Shown in pieces: positions 36,506 to 46,877 of a stretch of 64,000 bases of DNA (positions are counted from its first letter, which is position 1; the number at the start of each line of letters is the position of its first letter). Source of the DNA: Pleurotus ostreatus/Saccharomyces cerevisiae fusant (Eukaryota; Opisthokonta); contig JAMQCK010000094.1 of the NCBI GenBank assembly GCA_024196135.1, positions 1 to 64,000 of the forward strand, written 5' to 3'. Both the position numbers and the translations under genes were made by a program. The notes beneath the pieces were generated by a model, which searched no databases, was not told where the DNA came from, and saw nothing but the letters and a program-made list of their open reading frames with translations.

Positions 36506-37925
36506 TCACTTCTTCGCCTGCTCTCGCAGCTGGTTTGCCAGGTCATCGAGCGTCGCCTGCTCAGCATCAGAAACAAAAGCGGCCTGGCGAAATGCGTCGG
36601 CTGCGCAGAATGAATCAATCCTCAGCTAGTATATCAAATGGCGATGCGCACCTCTTTTCCCCAGGGTATTCCAGGCACTCACGATGTTCAGCTCGACATG
36701 GCCTGCTATGACAGCAATCGCGCCACGAAGGTCCGTGTCCACCATAGTCTGCAAGTTCGTGAGGTCGCTCGCGATGGAGGTCCATGCGCCAATCATATTT
36801 TCAATAACTTGGCAGGTGGGCTCGATGAGGTTGAGGACGTTGCTCAGATCACGCTGCAAAGTGCTGACTTAGAGCTAAGGCATTGGTATGCAGGCGAACG
36901 CACGTTGATTGCACCCAGGTCTGCGACAAGACGCGTCTCATCCCTGACCTTGCCCTCGTAATCGGAAATGAGCTTTTTAACCTCGTCGATGCGGCGGGCC
37001 ATCTTGGCAGCTTTGTCGCCGTATATCCCTGCTACGACCGAGGCACTGATGAGACCGATGAGGCCCAGCCACGCGTAAGAAGGAGTCGTGCAGGCGACCA
37101 ATTTGTCTGGGAAAGAAAAATATTTGAACAGGATCCAAGGAAGACGAATCAATCCGCGTACCATGTTCGTATTCCTTGATGTCAGCTGTCAGCTCCTCGC
37201 GATACTCCTTGAGTTTGTCCTCGAGATCGGAGAGGCTGCCAACTTCAGATGTGACTTTGTCGTGTACAGCGGTGCTGCGATCCTTCAGAGTGCTCTGGTC
37301 GACCTTCGTATCTTGCTCGAACTGCCTGAGAGTGTCGACAGCATCCTGCGCTTTCTTTTGGATCGCGGATATCTTATTGACTTCCATGTCGATCAGAGCC
37401 TTGATGGTCTCTCGAAGTGACTGCTGCTCCGATTGCGTCTGAGCGTTATCGAGGTCCTTGATGCACTGTACGATGTATGCTGTAAACATAGTGAGAACTA
37501 TACACCTCGAAATTTGCGCACAAAATACTTACCGTAGTAAGAGCTATCGACAGTGCCGCCAGCATTCTGGGCATAGTGATAGATGTCGCTGGCGGTGTCG
37601 ACAATGCTGGGGTAGGTTACGTCCTTGAAATTCCGGCAATGGTCCTGCGCCTGAACAGGAATAAGGGCGATGAAGGCAAAGCAGGAAAATGGGACCGCAC
37701 CGTAGCGTATGCCTCCACGAGGGGCTTGATGACGCCCGTGAGCTTGTTTGCAGTGTTGTCGGAAATTTGTAGACGAGACCTGTATTGGGCCTCTGTAACG
37801 GGAAGCAGCACGCCGGTCCAGACATATTTGAGAAGGTCAAGGACGTCCTGGTGCTGCAGAATAAGATTGCCGTCAGCGTTCAGAAGGTCCTTGGGAAGTA
37901 GATCAATATCGGAATTGCTGGACAT
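36506..37925 (-). CDS. Helical protein with central hydrophobic hairpin, candidate alpha-pore-former subunit (paralogue 1)
   Basis: Predicted 384 residues. Exons in order: 37925-37701, 37644-37533, 37479-37162, 37106-36904, 36853-36652, 36600-36506. There is no signal peptide. The protein is almost all helix: heptad-rich helices at about 110-215, then a hydrophobic stretch at about 231-248 (WLGLIGLISASVVAGIYG) followed at once by a charged helix (DKAAKMARRIDEVKKLI), and further helices to the end. A long coiled coil interrupted by one hydrophobic hairpin, and the GxxxxxxIYGxKAxK pattern, recall alpha-helical pore-forming proteins of the alpha-xenorhabdolysin A, HBL and ClyA group. That is inference, not a database result. 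A paralogue with the same exon layout lies at 42271. The ATG at 37965-37967 is a possible upstream start; the chosen start aligns with the paralogue. Confidence 0.85.
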
Positions 37926-38481
37926 CTTGAGTTGAGAAGGAGAGGAGGGCGACTGCAGAGCTTTCATGCAAGGGGTCCGCTTTTATAGCGCCAGCCCCCA
38001 TGATTTTCGGCGAATGAACGTCCATGTGAGCCCCGCGAACGTCAACAGCTATCTTTGAATCACCTAGAAGTGCTGAACCGCCGCCATAAGCACGTCGGCC
38101 TGCGCCACATAGCGTGGAACCAGTCCTATATGCCAAGGGTTTTGGAGCGGTCAACGATACAGCATGAGCCAGTGGCGCATCATGGGCGAGCGGATGACGG
38201 TCAAGAAGTGGCCATTCATGCGAAGGACGCCATAATATCTCGGAGTGACCTAACACGAGCAGTCGTTAGTCGCGCGCGAAATAGGAGCTCATTGAGGAAG
38301 ACCTACGCTGGCTGCGCGTCAGCAGTGCCGCAGCACGATCGTTCTCCCTCTACCAGCGAACCATCTAAGGGTAGCAGACCTTTGATGAGGGCCTCCCGTC
38401 AACGCCCTCATTCCTCATTAGTCACGCTCGTACATCTATGAGGGCTGACTGAACGGCTGAAGATAGATACAGCATCGCTAG
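37926..38481. other. Promoter region of helical protein 1
   Basis: This 556 bp stretch has no supported gene. On the minus strand TATAAAAG at 37980-37987 lies 55 bp upstream of the ATG at 37925. Confidence 0.55.
37980..37987 (-). promoter_or_regulatory. TATA box of helical protein 1
   Basis: TATAAAAG on the minus strand, 55 bp upstream of the start codon. The two other genes of the cluster have a TATA-like box at 72-76 bp. Confidence 0.6.
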
Positions 38482-41239
38482 CTAAAGCTTCGTCGGGTAT
38501 GAAATCTTGTAGGCAATATTGAGCATTATATACTCATTCTGGGCATAGTATTCGGTAGAGAGGATGTCTATATGTCGTCTGAAAGGGGTCAGCGTGTGCG
38601 ATTCCCACTTGAGAACGAACTCACATGTTTATGCTCGGCTACAGGTACGCCTCTCCCTTCCACTCTAGCTTGAGATCCTGCAGCCCCGCCAAATCCATGA
38701 GATCCGGCTGGTTGAGTGTGATAGACCACTGCGTAAATGGCGGCGGATCCATATGGTTGCCCATCGGGATGATGCTGTCCACCTCGATGCCGTCGGGCTC
38801 GGGGATCGCCTGGCCACTTGCATCCACCCGGTACTTGAACTGCCGCTCCTGGGGCATGCTCGTGAAGCCCAGCACCGTATCGTCACCGCGGATGTCTTGG
38901 TAGGCGCCCGAAGTGCGGATCGTCATCCAGACGAGGGCCGTACCGTCCTGCGAGAGTGCCTCTGGCTTGGGGACGATGCCGACAAGAGAGGCGCGGAGGC
39001 CGAAGACGCGGAAGCTACTCCCGTCAGTGAACGGGCCTGCGTTATAGGTACCCGAAGGAATGGTGGAGGGGTTGGGAGCGAGGGCGAAGGTGGCATTGTA
39101 CGCTTCCTTGAGGGAGGTAATGACGCCGCTTCCTATGCCGTGGAAGCATGGCTGCAGAAGTCGTCAGTCGGAAACAATCCAAAGAGCTCAGCACACGTAC
39201 GTCGTTGATCCCTCTAATGAAGTGGATGGCTGATGTGAAGTCAGTGATGGATAGAAGCAACGAATGGATGGACTGACGAGACTTATCGCTTGCAGAGCCC
39301 TCCTCCCACTTCTTGACCTCTTGAACGAGAAGAGCCAGGTCTGCCTTGTAATCCTCTATGGCCTTCAGTGGGTCGAGAACCACCTTGCTGTCCGTCAGCG
39401 TGTAGAATTTGAACGCCCATACCAGGTTGCGTAGCTCGATGAGAACGCTGGTGCGCATGCTGTCCAGGCGATCGTAGAAGTACAGCCGAGCCGCCTCGTA
39501 CTGTTCCTTCTCTCCCCGAAAGCTTTTGCGCAGCTCCTGCAAGCGCGACATGTCGGCCTGAGCAAGCTTCAAAGAGAGCTGGAGCTGGACGAACTCCTGC
39601 CCCGCCTTCACCGTCTGCGCGGTAGCCTGCGTCACCAGCTTCCCGTCGATAGCGTGCTTCTTGAGCTCCACGAGGTACGCCGACGCGCCCCCGATGGCCT
39701 CCGAGACCGCGAACTGCATCTGGTCCTCGATGTCGAGGGTCCACTTGTCCCACGCAGCGACGCCGGCGAGCTCTTCGAGATCCTCGTTCCCCTTCTCGGA
39801 AGCGGGAAAGGGCGAGAGCGTCCCGTCCCCGCTAGTGGCCGAAATGATCGAGTTCACGTTCGATATCGTGGTCTCGAGGAGGGAGGAGAGCATTTCGATG
39901 AGTTTCTCGAGAGACTCGAGCGTCTTCCTCGAGATGACCTTCGTGACCTCGCCCGCGGCCTCGGCGGCCGCAGCGACCTCCTTGACAGCCTCAGCAGCTT
40001 CCTTGGGGGCGCCGGCGGCTGGTCCTGGGTCGCCGACACACATCGCACCGATGGCAAGGGCGAACGCTGCGAGATCTCGTTAGTTGCGTCCATCCTGCGA
40101 CGTCAAAGACTCACTAACGACGGCCTTGAGGATGTCGACAACGGCTTTGACAATCTGATGCACCTTCCACACCTCGATGCCTGCCCGGAACTCCGCCGCC
40201 CGGTCTTCGAGGGTGAGTTGATGGCGGCGCATGTCGTTCTGCGCTGCGCGTAGGATCTTCTGCGAAGCGTCCCACTTTGCCTTCGCGTCATCGGCGAGCT
40301 GTCGCTGCATCACGAGCGCGCCCTCCGCCTGCTTGATCATGGTATCCCATGCCTGAAGCTGACCGTCGAGGGTCGCCTTCTTGTCGGTGAAGCGGTCGTA
40401 CTGCTGCTGGAAAGCGGCACCAGCATCGAGAACGGGAGCGATCGTGTTCTTGTAGTACTCCAACTTCAGGACGGGGGCGTAAGTGAGGCCCGGGCCCGCC
40501 AGCTGAGATGCGCTGATCTGTTGTTGCAGCGCGGAGGCTTGGACGTTGAGGGCGGCAGAGTCATAGGACTGCGCGGTAGCGCGCACGACGTGCCACGCAA
40601 TCGCGGAAGCGACGGCAGGCTGGGTCCAGAACAGTGTAGAGGCGATGCGCAGCTGAGTGGCGAGTAACTTGGCGAGGTGCCCATTCGCATCCAGGTCCGG
40701 CGTCACATACTTCGGGAGGTAGGTGAGGGAGATGACCGCGTTCTTTACGAGGATGGACACGCCAACGTGGTCGGAGTTGGGGCCTAGGCTGAGCAACTGC
40801 GGCTGCTGCCCTTCAAGCGCCACAGATACCGGTTGGTCAAGATAAGTAGCCCAGAGGACGACCTGCGCCGCGTCGTGCGAAGAGGGACATAGCTCGAGAG
40901 TGGTCGGCTGGTCCGATGTGATCACCCTTGCGTAGAGGCGTACTAACGCGAGTTTGGGCAAGAGTAGCTGCATGATCGCCTTCGAAGAGAGGGCGAGTAT
41001 ATCGGCGTATACACTCGTAAAATCAGATCGGGTTAGGTCCACGGGAGCCAAGTCGACGAAGACATCGTGTACGAACGTCTGGACCGAAGGAATCAGAGTG
41101 ATAGTGACTGACAAGTGTATGAAGTGCGTACGTTGACTGGAGTCTGCTCGAAGCTCTTGGTGGCTGGAATTTTTGTCATGACCGCTGATCTGGCCCATGC
41201 GGACCATTCTTGCGGCGACGAGGGGATGAAGTCGGACAT
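38482..41239 (-). CDS. Large helical protein of unknown family, middle gene of the hairpin-protein cluster
   Basis: Predicted 847 residues. Exons in order: 41239-41132, 41078-40115, 40066-39201, 39151-38643, 38578-38482. There is no signal peptide. Residues 1-235 look mixed alpha/beta. About 240-355 are long amphipathic helices (QQQYDRFTDKKATLDGQL, RAAQNDMRRHQLTLEDRAA). A small-residue hydrophobic piece follows near 358-385 (TFALAIGAMCVGDPGPAAG), then more long helices to about 640. The end is a beta-rich domain (SFRVFGLRASLVGIVP, ALVWMTIRTSGAYQDI). The last exon uses a weak GTAGCC donor. I chose it because it restores a frame of 32 codons including the stop; without it the protein ends at the TAG at 38639. 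The helix, hydrophobic patch, helix layout resembles alpha-pore-forming proteins and it sits between two hairpin paralogues, so a joint function is likely. I do not recognise the family. Confidence 0.8.
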
Positions 41240-41310
41240 CGTATGGGTTCAAGCGAGGTCGGCAGTAGAGCTTGGCGACAATACTGCAGCACGTAGCCCA
41301 CCTCTTAGAC

Positions 41311-41320
41311 CCTTTTATAA
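41311..41320 (-). promoter_or_regulatory. TATA box of the 847-residue gene
   Basis: Reads TTATAAAAGG on the minus strand, about 72 bp upstream of the ATG at 41239. Confidence 0.6.
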
Positions 41321-42189
41321 AGCGCGATGTATTCCAAGGCCAGCCGAAGGGAGGGAGAATCATCGTCGTTTGGCCATGAATCCTCCCAAGTGACCGGGGT
41401 TCGTCGGTGGCTCAGTCTCGGTTGAGGCGTCCTTGCGATAGGTGCGAAGACCTTCTCATGGACACTGTGTCCGGTGGTGATGCAAGCCGGCCATGACACC
41501 TTCATGTCATGATGCATGAACGGCGGCAGGAAGTTGGTGCAAACTGATCATGTCGCGTGGCGTGCCTGAATAACCTACGTACCTGTTCTTGACGGTCATC
41601 GTTGTGGAAAGGTGTCAATGCAGAGTACGACCACATCCGGAGTCTGGACGTTGATTTCTATGCCTGATGGAACGGATCTCATGCGCGAGGAATCAAGCTT
41701 GAAGCCGGTGCAGAATACTGGGCGCTTTCGTGACGGGAAGTGGCAGTGGGTGATTACTCACGGTGCGCATTTCGATGTTGACTGTCGCTTTCACACGCAC
41801 AAGGCACTGTCCTTGAGAAGTGACACTGTGCTCACATAGCTATCGACAGACGCTTACGTTCTGGACGTCGAGTATGGACGCAAAGACAGGCATCGCTTTT
41901 GGAAGCGCCACATCACCGACATGCCTGAACACAGGACTATCTCTACGTCTCTGACCGGCGACTGCAATTGGCGGTCTCGCCAGGCGTCAGGAGGAGATTG
42001 CATCAATGTTAGTGCTTCAGGTAGACAGCATTATGTCCTAGAACAGCACGGAATGGGATACCGGCCACTAATTGGTGCTTCCATTCAGGTTCGTTCGTAC
42101 GCGCTTCGACGAAGACAGCGGCTCATCCGCAGGAGCGCTCGGCGCCGCCTTCCATTGCTCATACGCCCAGATGAAAATATTCCCTCGAA

Positions 42190-42195
42190 TATATA
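42190..42195 (+). promoter_or_regulatory. TATA-like box of helical protein 2
   Basis: TATATA lies 76 bp upstream of the ATG at 42271. Confidence 0.45.
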
Positions 42196-42270
42196 CCTCG
42201 CAGGACCTTCATCGCTCAACAGGCCTCCACGAACTCTCGTTGTCTACTGCGCTTTGCACTAAACTCCATC

Positions 42271-43704
42271 ATGGTTGTAACCTCCGACGCCTTCGAGCCT
42301 AAGGGCCTCCTCAACTCGGACAACAACTATATTCTCCAGCATGACGATGTGGTGTACCTTCACAAGTACGTCTGGGGGGGTGTACTGCTCCCTACCACGG
42401 AGAGTGCGTATCGCTCGCGGCTTCATGTCTCGAACGATGTATTCGCCAAACTCTCTGGTGTCATCAGGCCGCTCGTCCAAACGTATGCCACGGTAGGTCA
42501 TCGCCCTCACCTGTCTCGAGCCCGATCCTGACTTAACATGAATACGCGCAGACGAAGGAGCATTGCCAGATGTTCAAGGACACGACTTACCCCAGCATCG
42601 TCAGCATCGCTAGCGAGGTGTACAATTATGCGCAGAACGCAGGCGGCTCTAGCCAGGACTCATACTACGGTAAGATTTCATTCCTGTCTCGGTGACTTCA
42701 ACGTGGTGCTGACAATATCGCCCAGCGTACATATTCCAATGCATCAGGAAGCTCGCCGACGTCACATCCGAGGAAGAAAAGGCAAGGCTCAAGAAGACGA
42801 TCAACGAGTTGGTCGATATGCAAGTCAGGAACATCGACGAGATCCGCACGAAGTCCCAGGCTGTGGTCGGAGATCTCCATGCCTTCCACGACAACACGAA
42901 GAAGGATATGTCTGCCTTGAAGGAGCGCAGTGACGCTGTGCACACCAAACTTGAAGCCGAGGTCGGTTCTCTCCAGGAGCTCGACAGCAAGTTGCGGGAG
43001 TACCGCATCGAGCTCGAGGCGGATATAGCTGAGTATGAGCACGGTAAAGCCGTTCCTCTATCGAGGGCGAATTCTGAACTCATCCCCATTGCAGACAAGA
43101 CAGTTGCATGCACTACACCCGCATACTATTGGCTTGGACTCATCGGGCTGATCTCTGCCGCCACCGTTGCGGGAATCTATGGCGACAAGGCTGCGAAGAT
43201 GGCAGCTCGTATTGACGAGGTTAGGAAGCTCATCTCCGAGTACGAGCAGAAGATCGAGGACGAAACCCGGGTGGTCGCTGATCTTCGTGCCATCGACGTA
43301 CGTTCTGCCTGATATTACTAGTGACTGAGCCAGCAACTTACTTCGTTGCAGAAACATGTAGACAATATTCTTAGCCTCATCGAGCCCGCTATCCAGACCA
43401 TCGAGAAAATGATGGGGATCTGGCAGGCCATTGCCGACGACCTTAGGAACCTGAAGGATATGGTAGACACCGACGTCCGTAAAGCCGCTGCTGTTGTTGC
43501 GGATATTGTCGAAGCAAAGGTATTGGCGAAGTGGAACGACCTCAAGGAAGCCGGTGCGTCATCGATATCTCAGGCTTGTACTCGAGCAAACGCTGACCAA
43601 AGCTTCCAGTGGACAAGTACCGGAAGGCGGCGTATGTGTCGGATGCCGGAACCGTGTCGCTGGACGATCTGTCTAGGCAGCTGCATAAGCAAGCTCGGAA
43701 CTGA
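42271..43704 (+). CDS. Helical protein with central hydrophobic hairpin, candidate alpha-pore-former subunit (paralogue 2)
   Basis: Predicted 385 residues. Exons: 42271-42492, 42552-42669, 42726-43043, 43095-43297, 43352-43553, 43610-43704. Exons 3 to 6 have exactly the lengths of paralogue 1 (318, 203, 202 and 95 nt), and all phases agree. The sequence keeps the long coiled coil (EVGSLQELDSKLREYRIEL), the CTTPAYYWLGLIGL start of the hairpin at about 232-249 and the IYGDKAAKMAARIDEVRKL helix after it. There is no signal peptide. Paralogue 1 lies on the other strand on the far side of the 847-residue gene. The predicted role, membrane insertion as part of a multi-subunit pore, is inference from the fold pattern. 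Confidence 0.85.
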
Positions 43705-43949
43705 AGCAATTCCCGGCGCCTGTATGAGATAGCAACGCTGTATTGTACGCAGACGGTTCCTTCCGGATTCTCCTACGCAATGTGTATGTGATTTTAGAGC
43801 CTTCGCTCGCGCTTGTTGGAGTCGAACCCAGAAATTGAAACGCTAGATGTGCGTGACAGTCACGGTTCAATTCAAAGAAGCACGTGACTATGTTCTACAC
43901 GCCTCAGGCCACCTCCGGCGGAAGCACGTCCAATTAAACAATTCAAAAA

Positions 43950-46650
43950 CTATTCCTCTTCCTCGACCTCCCCCTCCGTGGTCTTCGCCATATCCAGCTT
44001 CCGTTTCCTGTTCGGCAGATCCTTCCCGTCCCCGAAGCCCACACCCGCCTTCTTCCTGAGCGCCTCGATATCCTGCTCGCCCTCCTCCGCCCACTCCAGC
44101 ACCAGGTGCCGCCCAAGCAGATGCGTATGCCTCAGCGCTGCCATCGCGTTCTCCGCCTCCTGCCGCGTGACGAAGTCGAGGAAGGCAAAGCCCCTCGCCC
44201 TCGCGTCGAACTTCCGCGGCAGGCGCACGGACTTGAGCTGCCCGTGCGCGCCAAAGAGCTCGCGGATATCCTTCTTCGTCGCCTCAAACGGCACGTTCTT
44301 GACAATCATCTTCGTCGTCGTGCTCTTCGCGCCCTTGGCGCCCTTCCGCGTCGCGTCGTCCTCCTCCGCGCCACGCCCGGCAAACTTGACCTGCAGCGTG
44401 TGTCCGTCGAGGACGAAGCCGGCCATGCCCTTGAGCGCGCTCTTGGCGGCGTCTGCGGCCTTGAACCCGACGAAGCCGTAGCCCATGCTAAGGCGGCCGC
44501 CCGGACGCTTGGGGTCCGGCTTCGTCTGCACGCGCGCGTACGCGAAGCCGGGCAGCCCGCCGAAGATCTGCGTCAGGCGCTCGGCGCTCGTCGCGAATGA
44601 CAGGTTCTTCACGAAGAGCGTCGTGCCCGCCGCCAGCGCGAGCTCGTCCTCGCCATCTTCATCATCCTGCGCGACGGAGGTGGTGGCGGGAGCGGGAGCG
44701 CCGTCGAAGATGCCCGCGGGGCCCTTCTCGAGGTAGACGACTGAGTTGCTGAGGCGGCGATACGCGACAGCGCGGAACGCCTTCGATGCGTTGGCCGGGT
44801 TCTCGAAGTCAACGATGGCGATGGTGCCCGCGGGAGGGACAATGACACGCGAGAGTGCCCCGCTCGGCTCGAAGACCTCGCGGATCTGCGCCTCGGAGGT
44901 GCCGTAGGGTATGTTCTTCACGAGGATGGCAGTGTCGGAGCGTTGCTTGGTGGAAAAGGACGTCAAGTTGACGCCCTGCGATTCCAGGTAAGACTTCGTC
45001 TCCTGGATGATGTGCGTCTCGGCGAGGGCGAGGCGGACGGCGGCGTTGTCGGACTCCTCAGGGTTGAGGATGGATGCCTTGGCGATGTTCATGCGGTCGG
45101 CGATTGAAGATGCTACGGCATCGCTCTGAAGGAAGAGGTCAGGGAATGTACAAGTTTGCCACTACAAAGCAGACGCACGTTCATATACAGCATGCTCCAG
45201 TTAAACTCCTTCCCAGCGAGCGCCTTCCGCTGCGCCTGCTTCTCATCCCTGACGGTCCTCTTCTTGTCTGTCGCGTCGTCCGCCTTCGGTCGACGATCAA
45301 CAGCGGGAAGCAAGTGCAATATTCGACCTTGAAAAGACTTCTTGTCCAATGTCTGATACGCCTTCACAGCGTCCTCGGGGTTAACGAACGTGACGTACGC
45401 CATCCCCTTGCTCTGCTTCGTCGTCGCGTCAACGGGTATATGGACCTGGGGACAGACAGATCAGCATGAGTCGACACGAAGAGCGCGCGAAGTGAAGAAG
45501 GTCAGAATAAAATTTCTACTATTGATATTTCCCGAAGGTCAACATTCTCGAGAGTCTGTTGTCCCTATGCTTTTGACATCCTGAGAAGAGAGAATGAACG
45601 CAGACAATCACCTGCAGGAGTACGTCAGCAAACGAGGTTTCAGCAAGAGGAGCGTAGGAAGGTGAGATCAGCCACAAATTTCTACTATTGATTTCCCCAA
45701 GGATCAGCATACCCGTAGGTTCTGATGTCCCTATGTTTTTTCATCCGGGGATGGGAAGGAAAGAAGCTCACCTGAGATAATGTGCCCAAGGGCGAGAAGA
45801 GCTCCGTAAGGTCGTCAGTCGTGCAGGAGAAGGCGAGGTTGCGGACGAAGAGGCGCGAGGTCTGCTTGATGGAGGTGATGGAGGGGTCTTCGGGAGGTTC
45901 AGCGTCGTCGTTTGGCTCGTTGGCCTGGAGTCGGGGGTGAGCAGTATGCAGAGAGAAGGACGACGACGCGCACCTTCTGCTGCACGTCCTCTTCATCATC
46001 GGACTGCTCGAAGGCTCGGCCGGCAGTATCGACGTCCTTTGACATATGTTTCTTCAGCCAGTCAAGATCGGACGCGCCCTCGTCCTTCGGGTCCTCTTCC
46101 ATAGCATCATCGTCCTTTGCGGGTGCGGCCGGTGCGGTAGGTGCTGCTTGCTGAGGCGCCTCTTGGCCATCAGCCCATGCGGGACCCTTCGCAGCACGCG
46201 GACGCGTGAGTTCGAGGAATTCGTCGAGCTGCTTGCTCTTCTTCAACTCCTTCGTCGCATCCTTGCCCTTCTTCGCGTCTTTCTTCGCCGGCTCATGCGC
46301 CCCCTGCTCGTCATCATCGAGCTTGCGCCGCTTCCGCGGACGCTCCTGGATGCCCTACGTCCGATCAGTCAAACGAAGACCGATCCCCCCTGACCAGGAC
46401 GCACCTCCACCGCATCGACAAAGATACGCGTCGCGTCAATGAAAGTCTTATGGAAGTACTCCTTCGCCGCCTGAGCTTCCTGCTCAGTCTTGTAGCCCAC
46501 GAAGCCGAATCGACGAGACGTGCCGTCCTGCTTCATCGCGACTTTGACGTCGGTGAGTACGCCATGAGGCGCTCCCTTCTGCTCGAAGTGCTTGCGTAGG
46601 CGGTCTGGCGTGACATAGGATGGGAGATTCTTCACTATCAGGCGGGACAT
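43950..46650 (-). CDS. MRD1: Multiple RNA-binding domain protein 1, pre-rRNA processing
   Basis: Nucleolar protein of the 90S pre-ribosome needed for cleavage steps that give 18S rRNA (orthologue of yeast Mrd1 and animal RBM19). Predicted 740 residues; exons in order 46650-46405, 46354-45974, 45924-45772, 45445-45179, 45125-43950. Five RRMs are visible: RRM1 at 3-82 (LIVKNLPSYVT, FGFVGYKT), RRM2 from about 232 (LFVRNLAFSCT, MAYVTFVN), RRM3 from about 414 (ILVKNIPYG), RRM4 from about 517 (LFVKNLSFAT, GYGFVGF) and RRM5 from about 620 (MIVKNVPFEA, RGFAFLDFV). Acidic and Lys-rich linkers lie between RRM1 and RRM2, and the C terminus is acidic. RRM3 has a shortened RNP1 (TIAIVDFENP), as usual for this protein. 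The third intron is 326 nt and contains an internal duplication. Confidence 0.96.
45505..45760. repeat. Diverged direct duplication inside an MRD1 intron
   Basis: Two copies of a segment of about 80 bp begin with AAATTTCTACTATTGAT, at about 45511 and 45677. They continue through TTTCCCGAAGGTCAACAT against TTCCCCAAGGATCAGCAT, then TGTCCCTATG. They make this intron about five times the usual length. Confidence 0.75.
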
Positions 46651-46877
46651 GGAGGGGGGAGTGAAGAGGAGGGAATAAGATCTGGGATGGGAAGGCACCG
46701 AAAAAGATTGATCGATCACTGGATCACTGTTTGACCCTCGAACAAACGAGCAAACAGACAGCTTGGACCGACCATTCGTATGTTGAGTAAAATCTGGTTT
46801 CCTGGACATGACTGCTGAAGAAGGGCTTCAAGGGGCTCAATAGAGTACGCAGAGTATCATTGGTATCCAGAATCAGT

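Larger units (their letters stand above)
41240..42270. other. Divergent promoter region of the hairpin-protein cluster
   Basis: This 1.03 kb stretch separates the 847-residue gene (minus) from the second hairpin gene (plus). I see no coding sequence. TATA-like boxes lie at both ends: minus-strand TTATAAAAGG at 41311-41320 and plus-strand TATATA at 42190-42195. Confidence 0.6.

Noticed and set aside
43805..43870. GGTTCGACTCC on the minus strand, like the B box of a tRNA gene
   Set aside because: The T-stem pairs poorly, no A box or anticodon arm lies at the right distance upstream, and no acceptor stem can be formed.
45505..45700. AATTTCTACTATTG motif, twice, similar to the direct repeat of Cas12a CRISPR arrays
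   Set aside because: The stem-forming GTAGA half is missing, the copies are 166 bp apart and diverged, there are only two, and they lie in an intron of a eukaryotic gene. It is a coincidental match within a duplicated intron segment.
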